Assembly (NCBI GenBank): GCA_050303435.1
Contig: JBNLBT010000067.1
Location: forward strand, 1 to 18,929
DNA length: 18,929 nt
DNA from: JBNLBT01 sp050303435
Lineage (GTDB): Bacteria > Pseudomonadota > Gammaproteobacteria > Xanthomonadales > Marinicellaceae
Reading direction: 5' to 3'
Positions 1 to 7,045 of this stretch are shown piece by piece. The stretch's first letter is position 1, and the number at the start of each line of letters is the position of its first letter. The notes under the pieces are model-generated. The model was not told the origin of the DNA, ran no database searches, and saw only the letters and a program-made list of their open reading frames with translations. Both the position numbers and the translations under genes were made by a program.

Positions 1-1353
1 GAACTGGTTGAATTGCCGGCCGGTCCGCTGTCGGTGGCCTTCGGTTACGAATACCGCAAAAAAGACGGCTTTTTCCAGCCGGACGCGATCGTGGTGGCCG
101 GTGAAAGCAATGGCGTACCCGCCAGCCCGACCTCTGGTGGCTTCAGCGTCGACGAATACTACGCGGAATTCCTGATTCCGATCCTGGCCGACCGCCCCGG
201 CGCCGAATTGCTGGACGTGTCGCTGGCTTTCCGCAGCTCCGATTACAGCACCTCCGGTTCGGACACCACCGGCAAGATCGGCTTCAAGTACATGCCCAAC
301 GACGAATGGCTGTTCCGCGGCACCTTCGCCGAAGGCCTGCGCGCGCCGTCCATCGGTGAGCTGTTCGGCACCCAGGCGCGTTTTGATGCCGCCATCAACG
401 ACCCGTGCAACTCCGTCGACACCAACGACGACGGCGTGCCGGACACCACGCCCAACCTGCCCGGTTGCGCCGGTGTACCGGATGGCTATCAGCAAACCAA
501 CCCGCAAATTTCCACGCTGACAGGCGGCAACCCGGCGCTGGTGCCGGAAGAGGCCGACACCCTGACCTTCGGTCTGGTGTATTCACCGGCCTGGGCCGAG
601 GATCTGTCCTGGTCGCGGCGCCTGGATTTCGAAGTCACCTGGTACGACATTGAACTGGAAGGCGCGATTCAGGCGGTGGATGCGCAGTTGATTCTCAACA
701 CCTGCGCGACCACGCCCAGCGACGTGCTGTGTGACGCCTTCACCCGCGACGGCTTCGGCAACATTGAAAACTTCAGCAACACCTTGACCAACATCGGTGG
801 CATCGAAACCAGCGGCGTGGATTTCAATGTGCACTGGACTTCTCCGGACTTTGACTGGGGTGTGCTGGAAGCCAGCTGGAACAATTCTTTCGTCGATGAG
901 TACACCGAGATCAACCCGGCCAACAACGCCGCCGGCTTTGTCGCGCGTGACCTGGACGGCATTGAAGTCAACGATTCGGGCATCCCCGACTGGACCTCCA
1001 ACCTGTACGTCAGCTGGAGCTCCAACGACTGGAAAGTCACCTGGGGTCTGCGCCACATCAACAGCCTGACTGAAGTGTGTTCGGATTTCCTGGACGGCAG
1101 CGCCAATGGCCTGGCTGAACTGGGCCTGTGTTCGGACCCGGACAACCGCCTGAATGAGCTGGGTTCGACCACCTATCACGACGTGCAGGTGCTGTTCCCG
1201 ACCTGGCAAAACATCCAGTTTGAACTGGGGGTCAACAACCTGTTCGACAAAGAGCCGCCGACCTGTTACAGCTGCTCCCTGAACGGCTACGATCCGTCAA
1301 CTTACGACCCGGAAGGCATGTTCGCCTACCTCAGGGCCAGCATCCAGTTCTGA
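1..1353 (+). CDS. TonB-dependent outer-membrane receptor, C-terminal part (5' end outside window)
   Basis: The reading frame is open from base 1 and ends at TGA 1351-1353, so only the last 450 residues are present; the plug domain, TonB box and signal peptide lie upstream of the window. What remains looks like the distal beta-barrel of a TonB-dependent receptor. It has alternating amphipathic strands rich in aromatic residues, the receptor-typical stretch LFRGTFAEGLRAPSIGELFG near residues 100-119, long loops with Asn, Asp and paired Cys residues, the late-barrel motif ELGVNNLFDKEPP near residues 412-424, and a terminal Phe in RASIQF, the usual BAM recognition end. Such receptors import siderophores, vitamins, sugars or peptides through the outer membrane with TonB-ExbBD energy. 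The substrate cannot be read from this fragment. A terminator follows immediately, so it is not co-transcribed with trpG. Confidence 0.93.
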   Translation, partial: ELVELPAGPLSVAFGYEYRKKDGFFQPDAIVVAGESNGVPASPTSGGFSVDEYYAEFLIPILADRPGAELLDVSLAFRSSDYSTSGSDTTGKIGFKYMPNDEWLFRGTFAEGLRAPSIGELFGTQARFDAAINDPCNSVDTNDDGVPDTTPNLPGCAGVPDGYQQTNPQISTLTGGNPALVPEEADTLTFGLVYSPAWAEDLSWSRRLDFEVTWYDIELEGAIQAVDAQLILNTCATTPSDVLCDAFTRDGFGNIENFSNTLTNIGGIETSGVDFNVHWTSPDFDWGVLEASWNNSFVDEYTEINPANNAAGFVARDLDGIEVNDSGIPDWTSNLYVSWSSNDWKVTWGLRHINSLTEVCSDFLDGSANGLAELGLCSDPDNRLNELGSTTYHDVQVLFPTWQNIQFELGVNNLFDKEPPTCYSCSLNGYDPSTYDPEGMFAYLRASIQF

Positions 1354-1376
1354 TTCTCATCAGTCCATGTAAAAAG

Positions 1377-1407
1377 AAAACGGTCGCCTTGCGGCCGTTT
1401 TTTTTTT
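1377..1407 (+). terminator. Intrinsic terminator after the TonB receptor gene
   Basis: The arms CGGTCGC (1381-1387) and GCGGCCG (1391-1397) form a 7-bp stem with one G-U pair around a 3-base loop. An A-rich stretch precedes it and ten T residues follow (1398-1407). It lies 24 bases after the receptor stop codon and separates that gene from the trp operon. Confidence 0.9.
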
Positions 1408-1408
1408 G

Positions 1409-1437
1409 TTCCCAAAGGGCGCACCGTTGCGTACAAT
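1409..1437 (+). promoter_or_regulatory. Probable promoter of trpGDC
   Basis: TACAAT at 1432-1437 is a good -10 box. The hexamer 17 bases upstream, TTCCCA at 1409-1414, matches the -35 consensus at only four of six positions. Transcription would begin near 1444, giving a leader of about 20 bases with AAGGG at 1451-1455 before the ATG at 1463. The leader is too short for a trp attenuator with a leader peptide, so any tryptophan control would have to act elsewhere. Confidence 0.55.
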
Positions 1438-1462
1438 GAACGATTTTTCCAAGGGCCCGTTC

Positions 1463-2044
1463 ATGCTGTTGATGCTCGACAATTACGATTCCTTTACCTA
1501 CAACCTGGTACAGTATTTCGGTGAACTGGGTGAAGCGGTTGAAGTGCGTCGCAACGACGAGATCACAGTGGACCAGGCATTGGAACTCAAGCCCGACCGT
1601 GTGGTCATTTCACCGGGGCCGTGCAACCCCGATCTGGCCGGCATTTCCATGGACCTGATCCGCGCCTGCGCCGGCCGCATTCCCTTGTTGGGCGTGTGCC
1701 TGGGACATCAGTCCATCGGTCAGGTGTTTGGCGGTCATGTGATCAAGGCCAGCGCCATCATGCACGGCAAGGTATCAGACATCCATCACACAGGAATGGA
1801 CGTGTTTCATGGCCTGGAAACACCGTTTTCCGCCACCCGCTATCATTCGCTGGTGGTTGATTCAAAACGCCTGCCTGAATGCCTTGAGCTGACGGCCTGG
1901 ACCGAGAACGCAGACGGCACACTGGACGAAATCATGGGATTTCGTCACCGCGATTTCGCCATCAGTGGCGTGCAATTTCACCCCGAGAGCATTCTCACCG
2001 AACATGGTCATCAGATGCTCAAGAATTTTCTGGACGGCGCGTGA
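1463..2044 (+). CDS. trpG: Anthranilate synthase component II (glutamine amidotransferase)
   Basis: This class I glutamine amidotransferase subunit frees ammonia from glutamine for TrpE, which makes anthranilate from chorismate in the cytoplasm. The 193-residue protein has the family's usual length and begins with LLMLDNYDSFTYNL. The oxyanion-loop motif SPGPCNP is at 50-56, the nucleophile Cys79 is in GVCLGHQ, and His173 and Glu175 of HPES complete the triad. The frame is open further upstream, with an ATG at 1436 that overlaps the likely -10 box. I chose ATG 1463 because AAGGG lies 7 bases before it and the protein then starts where TrpG proteins normally start. The stop codon overlaps the GTG of trpD by four bases. 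trpE is not in this window. PabA proteins are very similar, but linkage to trpD and trpC supports trpG. Confidence 0.96.
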   Translation: MLLMLDNYDSFTYNLVQYFGELGEAVEVRRNDEITVDQALELKPDRVVISPGPCNPDLAGISMDLIRACAGRIPLLGVCLGHQSIGQVFGGHVIKASAIMHGKVSDIHHTGMDVFHGLETPFSATRYHSLVVDSKRLPECLELTAWTENADGTLDEIMGFRHRDFAISGVQFHPESILTEHGHQMLKNFLDGA

Positions 2045-3069
2045 GCAGTCCGATTCAACAGGCCCTTGAACTCTTGGGTGAGCGCCGCGATCTGCCCGAG
2101 GGGCTGATGCAACGGGTGATGCACCAGATCATGGACGGCGAGGCCGGTGACGCGCAGATCGGCGGCCTGCTGATGGCGCTGAAAGTGTCCGGCGAACAGG
2201 TTGCGCACATCCGCGAAGCCGCCACCGTGATGCGCCAACGCGCCACCCAGGTTCAGGTCAGCCAGGAACACCTGATTGACACCTGCGGCACCGGCGGCGA
2301 CGGCCTGTCGCTGTTCAACGTGTCCACGGCGGCGGCGTTCATCGCTGCGGCCGGCGGTGCACGGGTGGCCAAACACGGCAACCGTTCGGTGTCTTCATCG
2401 ACCGGCTCCGCCGACGTGCTGGAACAGGCCGGTGTGCCATTGCAACTGGAACCGCAGCAGGTGGCCGACTGCATCGACGCCTGCGGCATCGGCTTTCTGT
2501 TTGCACCGGCACATCACGGCGCCACACGGCACGCGGTGGCGGCGCGCAAACAACTGGGCGTGCGCACCCTGTTCAATCTGCTGGGCCCTTTAACCAATCC
2601 GGCCGGCACGCGGCGCCAGATCATGGGCGTGTACAGCCGCCGGTGGCTGCCGATGGTGGCCGAAGTGTTGCAGCAATTGGGCTCAGAGCATGTGATGGTG
2701 GTGCATTCGCACGACGGCATGGATGAAATTTCCCTGGCCGCGCCAACCGATGTGGCCGAACTGCGCGACGGGCAGATTCGAGAGTACACGGTGCGTCCTG
2801 AAGATTTCGGTGTGCGCAGCCAGTCGGTCGAATCCCTGGTGGTGAACAACGCCGCCGAATCCCTGCAACTGATTGAACAGGCCCTGCGCGGCGCCGCCGG
2901 TCCGGCCGCCGATCTGTTGGCCCTCAACGCCGGTGCCGCCCTGTACGTGGCCGGCATCGACCCCAACCTGACCAGTGGCGTGCAGCACGCGCAGCAACTG
3001 CTTGCAAGCGGCGCCGGCTGGGACGCATTGCAACAACTCAAGGCACACATCCATGCCCACCATTCTTGA
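2041..3069 (+). CDS. trpD: Anthranilate phosphoribosyltransferase
   Basis: TrpD transfers the phosphoribosyl group of PRPP to anthranilate, the second step of tryptophan synthesis. The 342-residue product is full length. It shows the glycine-rich PRPP loop CGTGGDG at 82-88, the KHGNRSVSS motif from residue 111 that contacts PRPP and anthranilate, and the NLLGPLTNPA segment expected near residue 180. Translation starts at GTG 2041, inside the trpG stop (GTGA overlap), which suggests translational coupling. Its 3' end overlaps trpC by 17 bases. It is a stand-alone enzyme, not fused to TrpG as in enterobacteria. Confidence 0.97.
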   Translation: MSSPIQQALELLGERRDLPEGLMQRVMHQIMDGEAGDAQIGGLLMALKVSGEQVAHIREAATVMRQRATQVQVSQEHLIDTCGTGGDGLSLFNVSTAAAFIAAAGGARVAKHGNRSVSSSTGSADVLEQAGVPLQLEPQQVADCIDACGIGFLFAPAHHGATRHAVAARKQLGVRTLFNLLGPLTNPAGTRRQIMGVYSRRWLPMVAEVLQQLGSEHVMVVHSHDGMDEISLAAPTDVAELRDGQIREYTVRPEDFGVRSQSVESLVVNNAAESLQLIEQALRGAAGPAADLLALNAGAALYVAGIDPNLTSGVQHAQQLLASGAGWDALQQLKAHIHAHHS

Positions 3070-3844
3070 ACGCATCGTTGCCCGCAAACACGCCGAAGTG
3101 GCCGCTGAAAAAGCCCGCAACGACGATCAGACACTGCACCACGCGATTCAATCCGCAGAGCCGCCACGCGGTTTTTATCGCGCCCTGAAACGCCGCGTGG
3201 ACGCCGCGCAACCGGCGGTGATAGCAGAAATCAAAAAAGCCTCGCCCAGCAAAGGCGTGATCTGTGAAAACCTGGACCCGGTGCGCTGCGCGCAATCCTA
3301 CCTCGCCGGCGGTGCGGCGTGTTTGTCGGTGCTCACCGACCGCGATTTTTTCCAGGGGCACGATGAGTATCTGCAGGCGGCCCGCGCCGCGGTCACCCTG
3401 CCGGTGCTGCGCAAGGATTTCATCGTCGACGTGTGGCAAATCGCCCAGTCACGCGCACTGGGCGCCGACTGCGTGCTGCTGATCGCTGCGGTGCTGGACG
3501 ACGAGACACTGCGCCGTTGTTACGATGCCGCCTGTGCGCTGGGCATGGACGCGCTGATTGAGGTGCACAATGCGCACGAATTGCAGCGCGCACTGCGCCT
3601 GGATGCGCCGATGATCGGCATCAACAACCGCAACCTCAACACCTTTGTGACAACACTCGAGACCACGCGCGAACTGGCGGCGCAAGTGCCCGCGGATCGA
3701 CTGGTGATCAGTGAAAGCGGCATCCACAGCCGCGCACACATCCATCAACTGGCGGAATGGGGCATTCACGCCTACCTGATCGGTGAAGCGTTCATGCGTC
3801 ACGACGACCCGGGGCAAAAACTCTTCAGCCTGGTGCATTGCTGA
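3053..3844 (+). CDS. trpC: Indole-3-glycerol phosphate synthase
   Basis: TrpC closes the indole ring by decarboxylating CdRP to indole-3-glycerol phosphate. The 263-residue TIM barrel is monofunctional, with no TrpF domain. Visible motifs are PTILERIVARK at the N-terminus, AEIKKASPSKG with the substrate-binding lysine around 58-68, LRKDFI with the catalytic lysine near 120, INNRNLNTF near 190, and ISESGI followed by LIGEAFM at the phosphate-binding end. The frame runs open upstream within trpD, but ATG 3053 gives the normal N-terminus and a 17-base overlap with trpD, typical of a tightly packed operon. No trpB, trpA or trpF follows; the next gene is convergent. A small GC hairpin without a T run (3848-3860) is the only candidate 3' structure. 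Confidence 0.97.
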   Translation: MPTILERIVARKHAEVAAEKARNDDQTLHHAIQSAEPPRGFYRALKRRVDAAQPAVIAEIKKASPSKGVICENLDPVRCAQSYLAGGAACLSVLTDRDFFQGHDEYLQAARAAVTLPVLRKDFIVDVWQIAQSRALGADCVLLIAAVLDDETLRRCYDAACALGMDALIEVHNAHELQRALRLDAPMIGINNRNLNTFVTTLETTRELAAQVPADRLVISESGIHSRAHIHQLAEWGIHAYLIGEAFMRHDDPGQKLFSLVHC

Positions 3845-3888
3845 ATGGCGCCTGCGGCGCAATGCAAAGAGCCCTTCGGATTATTTGA

Positions 3889-4221
3889 TCACTGCGGCCC
3901 TTTGCCGGTGATGTGCTGACGCCCCTGCTCAGCATTTTTCATGCCGGTTTGATGCATCATGTTGTTTTTGATGCGATCAGTGGCACGTTCGTTGGCTTCA
4001 ATTTCCGCCACAGTTTCACATTTCAGCACCATGCGGTTGGTGCCAAGGCGGCGTTCCCGCACGCATTTAATTTGTTCCAGCTCGTTGTCTTCGGCCGCCT
4101 GTTTGGCATCCAGAGACACGCGCAAGTCTGTGCTGCGCTTGACGTTGTGCGAGGAGTGGCTTTGACAGCCTGTGAGGGCCAGTGCCGGAATCAGCGCAAG
4201 TAAATAGTAGGATTTCTTCAT
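3889..4221 (-). CDS. Small lipoprotein of the CX14C type, paralogue A (function unknown)
   Basis: The 110-residue product begins with a lipoprotein signal, MKKSYYLLALIPALALTGC, with lipobox LTGC and Cys19 as the lipidation site. A polar linker leads to CVRERRLGTNRMVLKC at residues 53-68, where two cysteines enclose 14 residues with Gly-Thr-Asn at +7 to +9. A charged, probably helical tail (ETVAEIEANERATDRIKNN) follows. This matches a pattern I recall in many small uncharacterised proteobacterial proteins (C-x6-G-S-R-x5-C, then a helix); the role is not known to me. The start at 4221 is supported by AGGTGA 5 bases upstream. The gene is convergent with trpC, 44 bases away, and shares its cysteine module and promoter layout with the lipoprotein gene at 4591-4794. 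The cysteine pair could form a disulfide in the periplasm. Confidence 0.85.
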   Translation of the reverse strand: MKKSYYLLALIPALALTGCQSHSSHNVKRSTDLRVSLDAKQAAEDNELEQIKCVRERRLGTNRMVLKCETVAEIEANERATDRIKNNMMHQTGMKNAEQGRQHITGKGPQ

Positions 4222-4234
4222 GTTTCACCTGATG

Positions 4235-4250
4235 TACGATATTAGACGTA
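4235..4250 (-). promoter_or_regulatory. Candidate operator of lipoprotein A (TACGAT-N4-GACGTA)
   Basis: TACGATATTAGACGTA is a partial palindrome (TACG at one end, CGTA at the other, 8 bases between). It ends 14 bases before the lipoprotein A start codon and begins at the predicted transcription start. A copy identical at 12 of 16 positions occupies the same place before the second lipoprotein gene (4809-4824). Confidence 0.5.
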
Positions 4251-4256
4251 CCTATG

Positions 4257-4285
4257 AATATATCATATACCTTATTATTCGTACA
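4257..4285 (-). promoter_or_regulatory. Predicted promoter of lipoprotein A
   Basis: Read on the minus strand, TGTACG (-35, 4285-4280) and TATATT (-10, 4262-4257) are separated by 17 bases in an AT-rich stretch. Transcription would start near 4250. Element spacing and distance to the gene are nearly the same as for the promoter at 4830-4858, which strengthens both calls. Confidence 0.55.
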
Positions 4286-4590
4286 TAATATATGTCGGCC
4301 CACATGAAAATATTTTTCCTCTAAGCCCAAGGCTCATCAGATCACCGACAGGCAACTGCCAGAGGCCGGCAATTCCGGCCTTTAATTGGCCCGTGGATGC
4401 CTGGCCTGCTGGTCTTCATCCATGTGGTGTCAAGCCGACGCCGCCGATCCGCCAAATGCCTGCGCGCTTGGCGCCAAAGCGAACGCAAACAGGCGCCCGA
4501 TTGTCTGGTCGAAAGCGCCTCTTTCTTTATTCGGACTGATCTGCGCCGGTCGAGTTGCCAGCACGTGCTGACAGCGCGTACAACGTCGGC
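4286..4590. other. Gap between the two lipoprotein genes, no supported gene
   Basis: The interval between the promoter of lipoprotein A and the end of lipoprotein B holds no convincing gene. The reading frames here lack good starts and overlap the antisense of lipoprotein B. The one clear structure is a hairpin at 4364-4380 (GGCCGG, loop CAATT, CCGGCC) followed on the plus strand by TTTAATT. It could be a weak terminator or an RNA 3' end, although no plus-strand gene precedes it. Confidence 0.5.
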
Positions 4591-4794
4591 TTATTCGCCT
4601 TTGTCTTCGTTGTCTTTGCGGAAGCAGCTGCGCGGTGGCAGATTGCTGCCGATGCCGTGTTTTTTAACACATCGCATTTCTCTGTCTTCCTGCTTGATGG
4701 CTTCAGCGTGATGGTTGTGGCGCGCCCCGTTGGAAGCACAGCCGATGGTCAGGAGGGTGAATAATAGAAGGCTTGAGATGGTCAGTGATTTCAT
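4591..4794 (-). CDS. Small lipoprotein of the CX14C type, paralogue B (function unknown)
   Basis: This 67-residue protein starts with MKSLTISSLLLFTLLTIGC, a lipoprotein signal with lipobox TIGC and Cys19. After a His-rich linker (HNHH, 26-29) comes CVKKHGIGSNLPPRSC at 42-57. The spacing of the two cysteines (14 residues between), the CV plus basic residue, and Gly-Ser/Thr-Asn at +7 to +9 are the same as in lipoprotein A (residues 53-68). It lacks that protein's C-terminal helix and ends in a short charged tail. A modest ribosome site (AAGAG) lies about 8 bases before ATG 4794. The promoter, the palindrome at the start site and the orientation match the neighbour, so the pair probably arose by duplication of a gene with its promoter. 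Function unknown. Confidence 0.8.
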   Translation of the reverse strand: MKSLTISSLLLFTLLTIGCASNGARHNHHAEAIKQEDREMRCVKKHGIGSNLPPRSCFRKDNEDKGE

Positions 4795-4799
4795 TCAAA

Positions 4800-4833
4800 T
4801 ACTCTTATTACGATTAATGACGTAGTAAGAGTA
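4800..4833. repeat. 13-bp inverted repeat at the start site of lipoprotein B, probable operator
   Basis: TACTCTTATTACG (4800-4812) and CGTAGTAAGAGTA (4821-4833) are inverted copies with one mismatch around an 8-base centre, ATTAATGA. The repeat overlaps the predicted -10 box on one side and reaches to 6 bases before the start codon on the other, a layout suited to a dimeric repressor. Its core, TACG-N8-CGTA (4809-4824), also occurs before lipoprotein A. It could instead act as an mRNA hairpin that hides the ribosome site. Confidence 0.65.
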
Positions 4834-4858
4834 TACACACAACGATTGATTTCGTAAA
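4830..4858 (-). promoter_or_regulatory. Predicted promoter of lipoprotein B
   Basis: On the minus strand TTTACG (4858-4853) and TATACT (4835-4830) are 17 bases apart, a good sigma-70 type arrangement. Transcription would start near 4823, about 30 bases before the start codon, inside the inverted repeat. Confidence 0.65.
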
Positions 4859-4917
4859 CAGGCGTTTTCAAATCAATTCAAATGCTGCAAAACATTTCTG
4901 AATGATACGACCGCGCG

Positions 4918-4942
4918 GCGCATGTGCACACCGCACACGCGC
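4918..4942 (-). other. Stable hairpin after the thioredoxin-like gene
   Basis: Ten base pairs (4918-4927 with 4933-4942, one G-U pair on the minus-strand RNA) close a 5-base loop 18 bases after the stop codon at 4961. No T run follows, so it is probably a 3'-end stabiliser or a site aiding termination, not a standard intrinsic terminator. Confidence 0.45.
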
Positions 4943-4960
4943 TGCGCAAACAGAAAGCGT

Positions 4961-5536
4961 TCAGTCTTCGGCGACCGCCTGCGGCGTTGCAGAATCTCCA
5001 AACACCAGGGCATGCAACTCTTCGCCATCCACCGGACCGATGCGCATCGCGTGTTTGTGGCCTTGTCGATCGTACACCACGGTGGTGGGCAATCCCCGAC
5101 CGCCTTCTTTGGCAAATTCCGGCGGGTCATACACGTCCAGGGTCAGAATCGGGTAGTTGATGTTGAAATCATCGGTGAAGGCTTTGAGTTTGCCCACTTC
5201 GGCGTCTTCATAGGCGATGCCGAGAATCTGCACGTCCTCGTGGGCATTCTGAAACTCGATGAATTCAGGGATTTCCTTGCGGCAGGGGGCGCACCAGGTG
5301 GCCCAATAATTCACCACCACAAATTTGCCGCGATAATCCGACAGATTCACGTTGCGCCCATCCAGATCAGGCAGGGTGAATTCCACGGGGCCCTCCGCAA
5401 CCTGACGCTCTGCACCGGTGTCATCAGCGGCGGCGCCGGCCGTTTGTTCGATGGGGGCGTCGTTGGAGTCCACTTCGCTGCACGCACTCACGCTGATCAG
5501 CAGGCCCAGCAGGCCGATTTGTACACTTGTTTTCAT
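4961..5536 (-). CDS. TlpA/ResA-like thioredoxin-fold lipoprotein
   Basis: The 191-residue protein has a lipoprotein signal (lipobox VSAC, Cys19) and an acidic linker to about residue 48. A thioredoxin fold of the TlpA/ResA/AhpC-TSA type then runs from VEFTLPDLDG through VNYWATWCAPCRKEIPEF, with active-site Cys82 and Cys85, to the cis-proline loop GLPTT (Pro150). It is probably membrane-anchored and periplasmic, exchanging thiols with a partner, for example reducing disulfides in apocytochromes or protecting against oxidation; the substrate is not evident. Its ATG overlaps the stop of the upstream YihY-type gene by four bases (ATGA), so the two are translated from one message. No cytochrome c maturation genes lie nearby, although a di-heme c protein is encoded at 15965-18901. 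Confidence 0.9.
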   Translation of the reverse strand: MKTSVQIGLLGLLISVSACSEVDSNDAPIEQTAGAAADDTGAERQVAEGPVEFTLPDLDGRNVNLSDYRGKFVVVNYWATWCAPCRKEIPEFIEFQNAHEDVQILGIAYEDAEVGKLKAFTDDFNINYPILTLDVYDPPEFAKEGGRGLPTTVVYDRQGHKHAMRIGPVDGEELHALVFGDSATPQAVAED

Positions 5537-6771
5537 GATTTCACTTCACTCAATATCTGTTCAATGCTTTGTTCATTCAGTTCTTTCATGGCGGAGTCGA
5601 TGCGCTGCAACAACGGCGCAAATTCACGGTACTCATCTCCGCCTTCCATGGGCAGGGCAAACTGGCCTGCGCGGTACAGGCGCCTGAAAGTGAGACTTCT
5701 CAGGTCCTGCAACAATAGATACTCGCCTTCGCGATTTCTTTCAACAATGTTTTTTGCTTCCAGCCATTCCAACAGGTCGTCCAATTCATCGTCCGGCACC
5801 GAAGGCATGGCCGATTGCAGATCGGCGTGCGACACGGTGCGCGCGTGTTTGCGCTGCTGACGCAACAGGCGCAGCACGTTCAACACCACCAGCAGACGCA
5901 TCACCGGATCGTAGCCCTGCACTTTGGCGCGCCAGCGCGATGAATCCAGGGCCGCGGCCAGGACCGCGCCCAGCAACACGATGTTCCAGGATACGTAGAG
6001 CCAGATCAGAAACAACGGGATGGTCGCCAGGGCACCATAGACCTGCTGATACCCCGGGAAGGTGCTGACGTACCAGACAAAGATGCGCTTGCTGATTTCA
6101 AACAGGGTGGCCGCCACCAATGCCCCCAACAACGCACTTTTCCAGCGCACCCGGCTGTTCGGCACCAGCAGATAAATGATGAAAAAACCCAGCGCCGAAG
6201 TGATCACCGGCAGGCCTTTCAACAACGCGGTGCGCACGTCCTGCAGGGCCGAATATTGCAACACAAAGGAGGTCAGGGCGAAGCCGCCGCCAACCAGCAG
6301 GGGGCCGAGCGTCAGCACCGCCCAATAGATGGTGATTTTCTTTAACAGGGGCTTGGGTGATTGCGAGCCGAAAATCTTGTTGAGCGCCTTTTCCATGGTG
6401 TGGATCATCAGTATGGAGGTCACAAACACAATCAATGACATGCTCACCGTCAAACCGCGTGCACGGGCCACGAAATCGGTGATGTGGGTCTGCAACACCT
6501 CACCGGTGGCTGGCACAAAATTCTGAAAAATGAAATCCTGCAGCGTCTGAAAGATGTCGTCAAACAAGGGCATGGCGGAGAACACCGTCACCAGCACCGA
6601 CATGAACGGCACCAGGGACAACAGCGAGGTGTAGGTCAGTGAACTGGCGGCCAGGGAAATTTCCTGGTCGACAAATCGCCTGGACACATCGCGCACAAAG
6701 CGCAGGACACCCGTGCCGCCGGCCTGCAGGCGCTCGCGCCAATGCGCCATGGACTGTTGTGGAGAATTCAT
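5533..6771 (-). CDS. YihY/BrkB-family (UPF0761) inner-membrane protein
   Basis: The 412-residue protein has the YihY layout: a cytoplasmic N-terminus, FVDQEISLAASSLTYTSLLSLVPFM leading into the first membrane helix, and about six membrane helices between residues 45 and 275. These include the family segments KIFGSQSPKP and VYGALATIPLFLIWLYVSW. A soluble C-terminal domain of some 120 residues looks like a winged helix (DLQSAMPSVPDDELDDLLEWLEAKNIV). Family members have been called BrkB or RNase BN, but the RNase label was a misassignment and the role is unsettled. The start may be ATG 6771, with no ribosome site and a -10-like box only 6 bases before it, or ATG 6750, which begins MAHWRERL. It overlaps the thioredoxin-like gene downstream. 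Confidence 0.93.
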   Translation of the reverse strand: MNSPQQSMAHWRERLQAGGTGVLRFVRDVSRRFVDQEISLAASSLTYTSLLSLVPFMSVLVTVFSAMPLFDDIFQTLQDFIFQNFVPATGEVLQTHITDFVARARGLTVSMSLIVFVTSILMIHTMEKALNKIFGSQSPKPLLKKITIYWAVLTLGPLLVGGGFALTSFVLQYSALQDVRTALLKGLPVITSALGFFIIYLLVPNSRVRWKSALLGALVAATLFEISKRIFVWYVSTFPGYQQVYGALATIPLFLIWLYVSWNIVLLGAVLAAALDSSRWRAKVQGYDPVMRLLVVLNVLRLLRQQRKHARTVSHADLQSAMPSVPDDELDDLLEWLEAKNIVERNREGEYLLLQDLRSLTFRRLYRAGQFALPMEGGDEYREFAPLLQRIDSAMKELNEQSIEQILSEVKS

Positions 6772-6777
6772 GCGGCC

Positions 6778-6806
6778 ATTGTCGGTATTTTATCCGGCGC
6801 TGTCAA
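6778..6806 (-). promoter_or_regulatory. Predicted promoter of the YihY-thioredoxin operon
   Basis: A perfect TTGACA (minus strand, 6806-6801) is followed after 17 bases by GACAAT (6783-6778). That hexamer ends 6 bases before ATG 6771, so the transcript would be leaderless from that ATG or have a short leader before ATG 6750. Confidence 0.5.
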
Positions 6807-6881
6807 TTCAGCGCAGGCGCACAGGCCATTTGAGAAAAAAATGTTACACATTGATGACACCCTGCGCTTTACAGTTTTGCA

Positions 6882-6900
6882 TGCAGGGGCACCCCCTGCA
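6882..6900. repeat. Perfect 8-bp inverted repeat
   Basis: TGCAGGGG and CCCCTGCA flank the loop CAC. No T run follows on either strand, so this is not a standard terminator. It may be a stem of the proposed small RNA or a protein-binding site upstream of the YihY promoter. Confidence 0.6.
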
Positions 6901-7045
6901 CCGTCAGGGCATCGTTTGATTTCAAGGGTACCTCCCATGGTCAACAATACATGAGAAGGATTTGCACGGCCTGACCCGCCGTTGCCTGTGAAATGGATTT
7001 AAGGTTCACCGCACGTGTGCGCAAAGTCAACCCGCCTACAGAACC

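Noticed and set aside
583..1209. Minus-strand open frame of 208 codons inside the TonB receptor
   Set aside because: Antisense shadow of a clear receptor barrel; no start signals or domain motifs.
1408..1462. trp attenuator or leader peptide before trpG
   Set aside because: The predicted leader is only about 20 bases and contains no Trp-rich peptide or alternative hairpins.
3848..3860. Hairpin GCGCC-TGC-GGCGC as trpC terminator
   Set aside because: The stem is only 5 bp and no T run follows, so it is not a credible intrinsic terminator.
4397..4711. Plus-strand 104-residue frame containing CLRAWRQSERKQAPDC, two cysteines 14 residues apart as in the lipoproteins
   Set aside because: It lacks the Gly-Ser-Asn core and a lipobox, has no convincing ribosome site, and its second half is antisense to lipoprotein B. 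The cysteine spacing is probably chance.
6742..6954. Plus-strand 70-residue frame with a signal-peptide-like start
   Set aside because: It overlaps the start of the YihY-type gene antisense, has no promoter or ribosome site and no family resemblance.
6900..7045. tRNA or 6S RNA in the gap before queG
   Set aside because: No cloverleaf, no canonical T-loop and no match to 6S features that I can recall; kept only as an unidentified small RNA candidate.
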